Shown here piece after piece: positions 17,806-26,973 of a stretch of 27,960 nt of DNA. This DNA is from Chara braunii (Eukaryota > Streptophyta > Charophyceae > Charales > Characeae), in NCBI GenBank assembly GCA_003427395.1, contig BFEA01000460.1, positions 95,614 to 123,573 of the forward strand. Reading direction: 5' to 3'. Each line of letters starts with the position of its first letter. Position 1 is the first letter of the stretch. Both the position numbers and the translations under genes were made by a program. A model generated the notes under the pieces. The model was not told the DNA's origin and ran no database searches. It saw only the letters and a list, made by a program, of their open reading frames with translations.

Positions 17806-20800
17806 GCGGTTACAGAACTAGTGAGAGCAGTGACAAGTGACGGTCAAGAACAAGAGGGACAGGGGACACGCAAGAGAGACGAGAGAGATGAGACAAGTCT
17901 CACACCACTATGTTTTTGTTCATGTCACCTGCCTGATAAGAGAAGCGCGCTGAGTCTTTTCAGGGGGTATTGTCCCTGGATGATGTTTTTCTCTCTTTTT
18001 CCTGAGCATAGGCTCTGCTCGTGCGCCTAGGCTGGCCAGCATTTGACCAGTGAGGAGTTGAGTTGGTAAGGGGCACCAATGCTTGGTGGGTAAGCGCACA
18101 GAAACAGAGATGGAGCGAGACGTCATGAACCGTGATTGACGACAGCGTCACCAGGGCGTAGCCAAGAAGACACCGCTCACGCGGGATCCGAGCTGTTGTT
18201 TTCCTGAAGGGCTATATTGTAACGAGCCAGAGCACGTGATATGGATGACGAGGGTGCAAGTGCACGGCGGGAGGTAGACCTTTGTGTGAAGTCTGTAAGG
18301 ATATTTGTTGACGTCACTAGTCGTGATCAGTTTCTCCTCTCCTCCTTTTCTCCTTTTCGCTCTTCTCTCAAACCCCTGCGTGAAGTGGTTGCGATGATGA
18401 GTGTCCCATTCAGCCCTGTCCACCTATTGGAAATGAGGTTAATCGCGAGCCAGTTACAGAGTGAGGTCGAACCAGCTGCTTGCGGGTTCAGAGGTCAGTA
18501 AGCTCGGAGAGCTAGTCTGTGCATGGTACGATCACGAATGAGAACTGCGAAAAAGGGGGGGGTAGGAGAGCAAGCGCGAGCGGTGACAGCCAGTGAGTTC
18601 CCGCTTGCAAGTGACGCTCAGGGTAACTTGAGGAAGATTTTGAGTAGCAGACGTTGACTTAACAAGTAAAGAGTAAGAGGTTTTGATCGGGCGCTTTCAC
18701 TTGGTCTTTGTTTGACTACTCTACTAGATGTTATCGATGCCATGGCTTATGTCCTCAGAAGAGTAATTAGAGGCTATACTAGAGAGCTACTGGTATGCAT
18801 GACCGTAGAAAGTCTCACGAGTCATGCGTCTATGAGAACGGCTCCTGTGAATCGCATTATCTAACCACCTGTGAGTACCACTACCCTGGGATTATGGGAG
18901 TTCGGGGGCATGTTAACTTGCCTAGTGCTACTGTGATTTAGCACAATCGATTTGGGGATACGATAAGTAAGCTCGTACTCTGTTTAAGAGCCCGTTATAA
19001 TGATCAAGAAAATATAGAGGCTAATTGATTAAGCATTTACTGTGTAATTTTAAGCTGTTTTGTGATCAAGTTCGTGCATTTAGGCAGCGCAAACTACTGA
19101 GAATTTGCGCTTCAATTGCCTCGAGCTCTCAGAAATCATGGTCATTGAAGGTGCATAGGGTAATTAGAAAGACCGCACGAGCTAACGCAGAAAACGAAGC
19201 TAGTTCGAGCACAGTCCTTTGAATCTTTTTACTATTTGTTGTTATCGACTGATGGGAAAGGGGCAGCTGATGCTGCGAAAAGTGGCCTACCTGTTAGCTA
19301 CGTACCTGTTCGACGGGGACTGACTTCGTTCGTAGTGATCAAACGGAGTCCGAGAATCCTATTTTTGTTGCTTACTAAGAGATCGAGTGACTTTTGCTTG
19401 AGATCGTGGAGGGAAGCACCTACCCCATTGTAAATTGACTGGAGAGGGGGAAGGCTCGTGTGCTATTATCTCATGTTTTCTCAAGTGAATTTTGAATGAT
19501 CATTAGACGCATGTCCTAATCACTTTTCTCACTTCTCCCAATCAGAAACTGAAAGCAATGGAATTGATGGAAGGACTGGCGGTTTGCAAGAATGCTCGTT
19601 AGCCTTGTAGTTGCCAATCCTGCTCCATTCGATAAACCGGTTCACCAGTGGTTTGAAGTTTAACTGTAATCGACATTGAGATGAAACAAAGGAATACAGG
19701 AAACGTCATCAAATGCTGATATGTGATTGGGTGCACCGCGACTGGCCTGACGAGCTCCACGTACTTTCGAACGAATAAGCATGAATGTTTTATGGGTTCA
19801 CGTTACTGACTTAAGCTAAATGTGTCGAGTCGCAGCGAATCAAAATGAGTATGGTCAATCAAATTGGATAAGGAAAACCCACATTTATCCCATGCTCCTG
19901 TCTGTCATTATCACCCCCTCTTTCGACTATTCACCGATTCCATAACTTTGATTGGACTAGTCACGGGGGTTGTCACAAGGAGAGGGCCAAGATGTAAACT
20001 AAGGTAACTGAGGTTGGGAAAAGTGATCAGTCTGTCTGAGCCGGATTTTTTTTGCATAATTTTAAACTAACTATTGGTGAAAAGTGAGATAACCAGAAGC
20101 AGCAGTTTGAAAGTGTTATTAAACGAGCCAAAGGCAGAGCATTCTGAGGGAGATGATTTGTTTGTTCGGTCAAGCTTTCATGTATGGTGGTTAGAGAATT
20201 GCTCGTGATATTTTTCCTTAGTACCCCGATCGAGTCTCCACTTAATAAAGCACGACATGTCGTGAAGTAGTCGAGGGGTTTTGCATCTAAAACCATACTC
20301 GACTGCCTTACTGATCGAACTTGAGTTGTTTTGAGTCTGGTTTGTGCGTCAGAAAGGTCATAAAGCGAGGGAAACTCACTCCACTACTAAGAGCATGACC
20401 AACAGATCTTACGTGTTTCTCGCTAGTGCTGCGAAAGTCACCTTAATGACACATTATGCAGACCTTCGGTGAGAACACACTCCGAGTGTTTTCCTGTGTG
20501 TTCTAACTAGGCGGAACCTGTTAATTGAAGGGAATGTGGTAAGATGTGTGGGCGTTGTACTAAGCAGAGATTGACTGACAAAGAGCTAACTCCCTGATTG
20601 GAATTGAGAGAGATGACGAAAGGAGGGGGCCATCTCAGGGGAAAATTTTAACTGTAGCGTCGGGAGGTCTCAAATCGAATTTGGCAGATAGTTACCTCTC
20701 AGTCTCCATCTACAGTCAAATCAGCACACTGGGAAGGTTGAAATAAACATAAAAAAACGGTTTCCTGGAGGGCTGTAGCGGGCCTTGCCGAGTTCTCCGT

Positions 20801-21480
20801 AATCCCAAGGTCAATAGCAGTCCATTGGCTGTCAGTGACCTGTTACATGAACAGTGGTTGACTGCTTGAGACATAAACGCTGGTCGTAATCCTCGATCAC
20901 AGTTCCCCGCGAACTGGTCTCCTGCTGATCAGGTAACAGTCTGACGCCGAGCTAGCAAGGGAGTTCGCCCCCACCCTGGAAACTTGGCAACTTCTGGACA
21001 GCCTAAGAGGAAACATCTGCTCCGGATGTAAAACCCGACACAGACCTCCGTGGTTCGTGCCCTACGTTCTCTGAGTCATGAAGTGTGGAGTAAGAAAATA
21101 TGGAAGATGAAATTTTAGTGGTGAAGAGCTAGGCTACTATGGAAAAGGAAAAAAATTGGGAACACAGGGCTATCTTGAGGATGGATCATCAGAAACCGAT
21201 CAGCGTGAGTATGCTGTCCAGAGAGTAAAGGGTAAGAAATACGTTGAATACATTTTCTATTTCCACGTTCGAGACGACAAGTTGCATAGTGTCGGTTCGT
21301 CGCTCGAGACGGTGTAAAGAGCTAGGGCAAGATTTGGGGAAGCCCGAAGGTGTTAGACTCACTTCCTAGAGCATCCAATCAGCAAACCCCGAGTTAACTA
21401 GTGCCACGCCGAGATCTGCAGATTTCTCGACCTTTTGGGTGCTAGAAGACCAGCGTTTGTTGACTCATTATTGAATCGGT
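17806..21480. other. Long stretch without recognised genes
   Basis: About 3.7 kb. Open frames are short (under ~95 codons) and show no domains. A perfect 9-bp stem hairpin sits at 20472-20504 (AGAACACAC / GTGTGTTCT, 15-base loop). A 7-bp inverted repeat GCATGAC/GTCATGC lies near 18797-18831. No similarity to the two retroelements was noticed. Confidence 0.45.
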
Positions 21481-21579
21481 ATTCAGACAATATTCAAGCA
21501 ATATTCAGGCAATACTCAGGCAAATACTCAGACAATACTCATGCAATACCCAGTCAATATCCAGACAATACTCAAGTAG
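21481..21579 (+). repeat. 11-bp tandem repeat array (~9 units)
   Basis: Nine consecutive degenerate units of consensus ATTCAGGCAAT (variants ACTCAGACAAT, ACCCAGTCAAT, ATCCAGACAAT and others). One unit carries an extra A. The array ends about 120 bases before the putative LTR start of the plus-strand element. Confidence 0.85.
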
Positions 21580-21697
21580 AATTTTAATCAAAGTCTAACC
21601 GATTATACTCAGTTCAGAAAACTCGAGATCTACATTCAAAGACAGTCAGCACAAATTTACTTTTCTTATCCCATCATAGAGATCAGTCTCTGGTATC

Positions 21698-22853
21698 TGT
21701 CACGACACATGATTACGGTATAATCATTCTCAGTTCCAGAGACTGTTCTAGTCAGTCTCAACGAGACCTCCTCCTAGGATGCTTTTCAGTATCGGTACAT
21801 CAGTGCAACTGGATTTAAGCAAGATGAGCTATCTATTTTCGTGGTTCTCACTAAGTTCGTCGGAGGTACCGTTCATGACTTGACGCCCTACTTGAGGGAA
21901 GGCAAGGAGACTTATGAGCACATTGACGCAGTCTGGACTGCAACAGTTGGATACCTGGAAGAGAGAGAGAGAGAGCTCGACGAGAGCGGTACTAAGCTGA
22001 TCCGCAACTTTGGACCGAAGTTCTCCTCTGATTATCCCAGGCCTCCAATACCCTTTACTCTTACAGACGGCTGATATTGGGGTGACCTGGTGGATCTGGC
22101 AAAGAGGTTCATTTCTCCTGCCGTGATCGATTATGAGGCGGTGACAGAACCTTATGAGTTCCCACATCTCAGACGAGGGATCTTTTCTCGGCCATATCTT
22201 CCTACACTATGGGAGGAGTTTTGTGCTATGGTTCACTTTCGTATCATGGGACTTGGATGGAAAAACTCGGAACTTGCTGGCTATAGGTGGCTCTATATAC
22301 AGAGATCACAACCTCAGGGAGTATGGAGACATGACCCAAAGCACAAGGAACAGACAGCTAAATGAGAGATTGTGAGTGTGACCCACAGGGATGAGTGAGG
22401 ACTCGAGACAAGTGTTGGCCTTGCTCTCTTCCATGTGTACTTTCTTAGACTATTATGAGTTTTCATTCTTCCCTCACTTAACCTCGGCTTTGCTCGAGTC
22501 AGCCAGTCTCGTTTCTTGCTTTGCTCTCGCTGATGGTTGTTTTCCCTGATGATTCTGTTACGGTTCTCAAAATTAGCAAACTGGCAAAATTAATGCGTGC
22601 ATGACACACCATAATTTTGTGATTATTATTTGCATGATTTTTTGCTGTTCCGAAACAAAATAAAAGATTCCTAAGATCGGGCACCGGTGAAGATCGCAAT
22701 TGAAGGGTCTCGCTGGAAGTCGGACGCACACAACAGGAAGTGATTTGCATTATTTTATTTATTTTATTTTTTACAAACGATATTAAAATCCTGCGTGATA
22801 GCCTGTTGGTTTTCTGGTCGCACGAGGTGGCCAGGCCGGAAAAAAGTGCGACA
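21698..22853 (+). mobile_element. Putative 5' LTR of the plus-strand retroelement
   Basis: The segment is bounded by TGTCACGACA on the left and GTGCGACA on the right (TG...CA ends with a short inverted TGTC/GACA). It is followed after four bases by a primer-binding-site-like sequence. Its 3' two thirds match the repeat at about 6165-7110, as expected if the other copy is a decayed LTR or element fragment. Against this: it contains coding sequence, unusual for an LTR, and the matching 3' LTR would be outside the window. The left boundary is a guess from the TG and the inverted ends. Confidence 0.3.
21778..22365 (+). pseudogene. Unknown transposon-associated protein (better copy; module D0 plus C-terminal part)
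   Basis: Open from 21778 to 22365 with one in-frame TGA near 22072. The first ~75 residues (YISATGFKQDELSIFVVLTK, then TPYLREGKETYEHID and GYLEERERELDE) align with the pre-gag modules at 23.2-24.9 kb, for example VRYEMVGSGWEQERLYVLTF, YIPKERSVEAAYRRCWGF and KEKERLERE. The rest aligns with the copy at 6170-6595. So the protein has two parts: a repeated module, and a C-terminal part ending FRIMGLGW and RWLYIQR. No known domain recognised. There is no start codon before the module; the upstream in-frame stop is TAG at 21775-21777. Confidence 0.5.
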
Positions 22854-22857
22854 AAAA

Positions 22858-22875
22858 TGACGCCGTTACCGGGGA
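22858..22875 (+). other. Putative tRNA-Asp-type primer binding site
   Basis: TGACGCCGTTACCGGGGA differs at two positions, both G to A, from TGGCGCCGTTGCCGGGGA. From memory, the latter is the complement of the plant tRNA-Asp 3' end used by Athila-type Ty3/gypsy elements. It lies 4 bases after a CA that could end the LTR and about 2.9 kb before gag. Priming of minus-strand DNA synthesis would start here in an intact element. Confidence 0.45.
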
Positions 22876-23216
22876 CATGAAAACATTTTGTGTCGGGAAC
22901 GATCCTGGGTCAGCAAACAGCTTTGAGCTTTGATTAGGCGTTGATAACTGTTGACAAATTCTGAATTTTTCCAGACTTATTTTGCAATCTTTTCTTGAGT
23001 TATCATTCTCTTGAGAAAGCCTAGTTGCTAACTGGGTGTTATTTTTCCTTGTGTGAGGTACCACACTGGGCTGGAGAAGGAGATTGATGTTACTGACTGG
23101 AGAAAATCAGGCTTGATCTCAGGTATGTCTCATGAGCCTATGATTTCTTTGGAACATTAAGAAGGGAAAGAAAGAATCAAAAGCTCGGAGACTTCACCAA
23201 GAATGCTAACTTCTGA

Positions 23217-23555
23217 TGCATTGAAAGAGCTCTCGAAGTAACTATTAAAGGAATATTCCCCTATCAGTATGAGCATTGTTGGGTCTACCATTCTGGCAAT
23301 TCGGCCATCAGCGTAGTGTTGGCTCGCTTCTTGGAGGGAGATATCTATCATATCCGTCTTTATGTCAAGAAGGGGGACTGTGACGATGGTGAGGTCTTCA
23401 ACTGGTTATGGGGAATTGCAATCCAGTCTCTTTATGATGAGAATGCAGATTTAATTAAGCAAAAGAAGAAAGTGGAATGGGGTTTAATGTCAGTGACATA
23501 TGAGACTGTTCTGATTCCTCCTATTCTTGTCAACTACTGTGACGGAACTAATTGA
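23217..23555 (+). pseudogene. Pre-gag module D1, unknown function
   Basis: Open from just after a TGA near 23214 to TGA at 23553-23555. The module runs IFPYQYEHCWVYHSG, then AISVVLARFLEGDIYHIRLY, VKKGDCDDGEVFNWLWGIA and SLYDENADLIKQKKKVEWG. It aligns with D0 (FVVLTKFVGGTVHDLTPYL, then a helix) and with D2 and D3. Predicted layout by eye: two or three beta strands, a turn with D-x-Y-x-I/V-R-x-Y, then a long charged helix. No initiator ATG precedes the module, so this is either an internal piece of a longer broken gene or an exon. Confidence 0.45.
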
Positions 23556-23655
23556 GTACCAATTATCAGCATGGTTCTGAAGTGGGAGAAACGAACTGGT
23601 GGTGATAAGAACTAAAGAGACTTCAGCAGAGGAAATAGACAGAGAAGGTTGAAAT

Positions 23656-23964
23656 TTGGCAGAGGTTCAGACCCGAATCAAGAGAAGATCGAATGTCTTC
23701 GAAAGGTCACTGAATACTCTAAGTAAGAGAGAGGTGTTCCCATATGAGGCTGTCAGATATGAGATGGTCGGGAGCGGATGGGAGCAGGAACGATTATATG
23801 TACTGACATTTTATTTTATAGACATGGATATGTATGACGTGAGAATTTATATTCCAAAAGAAAGAAGTGTTGAAGCAGCGTATAGGAGATGTTGGGGATT
23901 TGCTGAAGAGGTTGTACTGAAAGAGAAAGAGAGACTTGAGAGGGAAAACAAATGCTTCATTTGA
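23656..23964 (+). pseudogene. Pre-gag module D2, unknown function
   Basis: Open frame ending at 23964. After a basic leader comes EVFPYEAVRYEMVGSGWEQE, then RLYVLTFYFIDMDMYDVRIY, IPKERSVEAAYRRCWGFAEE and VVLKEKERLERE. This is the clearest copy of the module and serves as its reference: aromatic-rich strand F/Y-P-Y/F-E-x-V-R-Y-E, strand LYVLTFYFID, motif YDVRIYIPK, helix with a Trp and a K/E-rich end. The first codon is TTG, and no ATG gives a better start. About 100 bases separate it from D1 and 125 from D3, with stops in the linkers. Confidence 0.5.
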
Positions 23965-24089
23965 TCTACCCGAATTACTGTCTTTAAAGGATTTTCAGTT
24001 CCTTCCTTGCCCGACGTTAATTTGTCAAGAGAAAATTAGTCTGTGGTGGTTAAGTTTTCTCTGAGAGTGAAACGAGACCAAAGAGTCAA

Positions 24090-24458
24090 ATGAGTCGACG
24101 TTATGTACCCTCAAGAGAGAAACCCTGGCTTAGACTGATAAGAGGCCATGGAGGGTTGAGTAAAGTTGAATCAGATAAACTGTTAAATTCTCTCGATTCT
24201 ATAACGAGGAGAGTTGTAATCCCCTTTGAGATCGTGAGGTATGAGGCCATAAAGAAACCAGGGCGAGAACAAGACAGTCTGTATGTTCTTACTTGCTATT
24301 TTATTGATCTTGATGAGTATGATATTAGGATTTATGTACCAAAACAAAAATTTGATGAGTATTGAAAAGGTGTGTCTTGGCAAAGGGCATCGAACCTTGT
24401 GCATGATGAAAAAAGAAGGTTAGAACGAGAGGGAGGAAATTTATCCTTTAATACCTAG
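24090..24458 (+). pseudogene. Pre-gag module D3, unknown function
   Basis: Starts with ATG at 24090. The module reads RRVVIPFEIVRYEAIKKPGR, EQDSLYVLTCYFIDLDEYD and IRIYVPKQKFDEY, then TGA at 24363-24365. The same frame continues with KGVSWQRASNLVHDEKRRLE and ends at TAG 24456-24458. Homology with D2 (CWGF...EKERLERE) resumes immediately after the TGA with no shift, so the stop is a point change in what was one reading frame. Closest to D2 among the five copies. The basic leader differs from that of D2. Confidence 0.5.
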
Positions 24459-24623
24459 GTCTGATTTCTCCTTTAGTACCTACGTCAGACCTTTCCTTGG
24501 AATACCATCTTCACCTGTTGAAGGACTTACATTTTCGAGACACAATTGGTCAGCCATGATAGATTTTGTATGAAAATTTAAGAGAGTCCAAGAAGAATAC
24601 TCTCAATAGCCAGGATAACTATT

Positions 24624-24893
24624 GTGAGAGGTAAACGTTATGAGGTGGCAGGGTATGATAATCCCTTTGTAATCCTGAGGCATGAGACTTGTGGGAAAGG
24701 ACATATAATAGTTCATATTCTTGTAGTTAAATTCTTGAACCCTGACAGTTTGGATGTGAGGGTTTACTCCTCTACATGTCTAGAGGAGGAAGTTGACTAC
24801 TTCGAGTATTTCAAAGGGGCGTATGTCAGTCTTGAGCGGACAAAGAAGTGGTTGGAGAAGTTAAGAAGGAAAGTAACACTGGAGTGGGGGTAA
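24624..24893 (+). pseudogene. Pre-gag module D4, unknown function
   Basis: Open from about 24624 (non-ATG) to TAA at 24891-24893. It reads GYDNPFVILRHETCGKGHII, then VHILVVKFLNPDSLDVRVYS and STCLEEEVDYFEYFKGAYVS, then LERTKKWLEKLRRK. It shares the order strand, (L/I)xVxxLxxxF, D-V-R-V/I-Y, acidic patch, K/E-rich helix with D1-D3, but sequence identity is low. This is the most diverged member I would still include. It overlaps the next open frame (24848-25117), which is in a different phase. Confidence 0.4.
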
Positions 24894-25117
24894 GAGAATT
24901 TGAAAGACTCCCTGAGTTCTCAATTGCTGACGGATTCGAAGACAGGAGAGATTGGATGTCTCTGCTGGAGGCTATTGCTGAGATTGGTAGAGCAAGGGAG
25001 AAAGACTCTACAATGATGATAAAATCTCTGCTTTTGAGTACCTTTGAGCACAGGTTTGAAATCCCTGATTATGTTCAACATGAGATCTACCTTTCAGATA
25101 TTGTCTATGATGTTTAG
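24848..25117 (+). pseudogene. Pre-gag open frame of unknown function
   Basis: 90 codons in another phase from D4, ending TAG at 25115-25117. The middle part DRRDWMSLLEAIAEIGRARE and MMIKSLLLSTFEHRFEIPD could be helical. The stop is followed two bases later by the ATG of the next frame (25120). It may be the continuation of the D4 gene after a frameshift. No domain recognised. Confidence 0.3.
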
Positions 25118-25119
25118 CA

Positions 25120-25479
25120 ATGCCCAACTTGGTTGAACAACTAACGTTTGGGGTTGTACAAGAAGAAAGAATAGTCAAGGTAGAAGGGACGCTCCGAATC
25201 TCTGATAGAAACCTCTCTACCTTGGATGAGTTTGAGTTCTTGCAACCTTTTCTTGATCAGATGAGAGATTCTGCCCTGAGAGCCGTCACTGATCAGACTG
25301 AAATTAATTATTTATTAAAGGTGGTGAAAGTGGGAACTGTTGAGAGAATATCATATCACACTTCTAGAGAACGAGTCTCTTTAGCTAGAAGGATTAACAC
25401 CGGATCATACGCCATGCAATTTGACTATGAGATTATAGACTTGACTCGATATTTTATGATTCGAGGTAAAAGGGTATAA
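25120..25479 (+). pseudogene. Pre-gag open frame of unknown function, 119 codons
   Basis: It has a genuine ATG at 25120 and a stop at 25477-25479, the longest uninterrupted frame upstream of gag. Acidic N-terminal half, then TEINYLLKVVKVGTVERISY and AMQFDYEIIDLTRYFMIRGK. The alternation of Val/Ile/Tyr suggests strands, and the ending DYEIIDLTRYF recalls the YE and D-x-Y rhythm of the modules upstream, but I cannot align it convincingly. It sits about 320 bases before the gag start. Confidence 0.35.
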
Positions 25480-25693
25480 TAGGAGATTGAGTAGGGATGA
25501 TGAAAGAGAGTTGATTGAAGATTAAATTGGAAGGCTGAGAAGGATTGTATTGCCCTTGATCACTACTACCCAATCTATTATTGCTTATACTCTCTATGTA
25601 CAAAATTCTCACGGGGTAGAGCAAACAAGAGAAGAGAGGAACGAGCCTGTATCTCTTGCAAAAAGAGTAAGGGATTGAAAAGCAAAAAAAAAA

Positions 25694-25788
25694 AAAAGGG
25701 ACAAAAGTGACAGAGAGAAAAGAAAGTATATGAGGAAGTCAAAAGAGGACAAAAGTGACAGAGAAAAAAAAAAGTATATGAGGAAGTC
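25694..25788 (+). repeat. Tandem duplication of a ~48-bp purine-rich unit
   Basis: The 47- and 48-bp units at 25694-25740 and 25741-25788 both contain GGACAAAAGTGACAGAGA and end AAGTATATGAGGAAGTC. They differ by a few bases. The duplication lies just before the likely gag ATG (25799) and adds a repeated MRKSK peptide to the upstream frame. Confidence 0.9.
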
Positions 25789-25798
25789 TAAGGTCAAA

Positions 25799-26973
25799 AT
25801 GGCAGGACGAGCAAGACCGAGTGCTTCTGCAGGGACTAATGAGGAGACACTGGTAGGAGTTATACGGGAACTGGTAGAGAGAGTTGACACTTTGGCTGGA
25901 CAGACAAACAATGACTTAAGCACCTCCTATCTTACTGTGACACTGACTCGAGGTTGGCTGTTCAGGACTTGATGGAAGGAGCCACAATATGGAAAGAGGT
26001 CAAAGAGAGAATGAAAAAGGAATTTGAGAAACACTCATTTTCAACTACAACTAAGGATTTAGTCAACATCGAAAAAGCTAAGCATGACACTTTCAATGTT
26101 TTTCTTCAGACCTTCATCCGAACAGCAAGAAAAATCTCATATTTGGACGAATCTCGAAGATGCCATATATTTTTGATAAATTTTACTGACACTGAAAGAC
26201 AGGCAGTTCTCAATCAGGCTCAGCACTATCCTCTCAGATGGGATGAAATGGTTGCAATTGTTAGAACTCTACCTAGAGTTTCTCATAAGAACTGGTCGCT
26301 GGATCAGATCAGTACATTGGTCAAGGACTAGGAGACTGAGAATGGTATGAACAGAGGGAACAATCTGAGTGCTGAAAATATTATTCAAGGAGTGATGGCT
26401 AACTATATGCCTGCAAACCATGTTATAGATGACAGAGGAAAAAAAAAAGTTGAAAGTGAAGAGGAGGATGATGATGATGATGAAGGCTATGGTAATAAGG
26501 GAGATTCTTTTAGATCCAGAAAGAATGGAGGGAATGGTGATAGAGGAAACAAAGAAAGAAGGAAGTATGATGACCGTCCTAAGAGAATTTTTGTCTGCTA
26601 CTATTATGGTGAAGGGGGTCACAATACCATCTATTACAGGTCTCTTGAGGAGGATGTGAAGAGTGGGGTAGCAAAGAAGGATGCTCTGGGTCATGTCTAT
26701 GATAGTTCATGGAACAAGTTGGACCCCAGGCATCCAGGAGGTATGAAATTTCTCGCTCTTAAACATGATGAAAAAAAAATGAAGAAGAAGAAGAAGAGAA
26801 AGGTTAATGTGAATGTTCATTTTCTTATTGATGAGTTGCCTAATGAGTTTTTGCAGGAAACAAGTGACCCTCATACAACGATTGAGTTGTCTCTGCAATC
26901 CTTAACATTGATAAAGGATGCGTCTGATGAGGCTTCTACAAGTGAGCCCTCTTACTTTCCAGAACCCTTCTGA
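25799..26973 (+). pseudogene. Gag of the second Ty3/gypsy element
   Basis: Probable start is ATG 25799 (MAGRARPSASAGTNEE). The N-terminus is in one frame to about 25950, then a frameshift leads to WKEVKERMKKEFEKHSF, FNVFLQTFIRTARKISYLD and FINFTDTERQAVLNQAQ, the W..V...F......F...F......Y layout of Gag. TAG at 26329-26331 interrupts; the same frame resumes and ends at TGA 26971-26973. At about 26593-26640 a zinc knuckle reads CYYYGEGGHNTIYY: the expected second and fourth Cys are both Tyr, one G-to-A change each. An acidic run precedes the knuckle and a Lys-rich tract follows. Nucleocapsid function is lost. Confidence 0.7.

Noticed and set aside
7458-18500. An LTR pair for the minus-strand chromovirus
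   Set aside because: I compared the downstream flank (7.1-8.4 kb) with the upstream flank (16.1-18.5 kb) by eye and found no direct repeat. A self-alignment could overturn this.
20472-20504. Hairpin as a transcription terminator
   Set aside because: No gene ends nearby, no T-run follows, and hairpin terminators are not expected in a eukaryotic nuclear genome.
21481-21579. CRISPR-like array
   Set aside because: Units are 11 bp and directly adjacent with no unique spacers, in a eukaryotic transposon context.
22154-22375. Second open frame (and its counterpart 6354-6599) overlapping the conserved protein in another phase
   Set aside because: The two DNA copies align without gaps in the upstream frame and conserve IFSRP, GLGW and RWLYI there. 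The other phase is open only because the DNA is similar.
26269-26694. Minus-strand 141-codon frame rich in Ile/Ser/Phe
   Set aside because: It is the antisense of the plus-strand Gag, whose zinc-knuckle remnant and acidic tract are recognisable.
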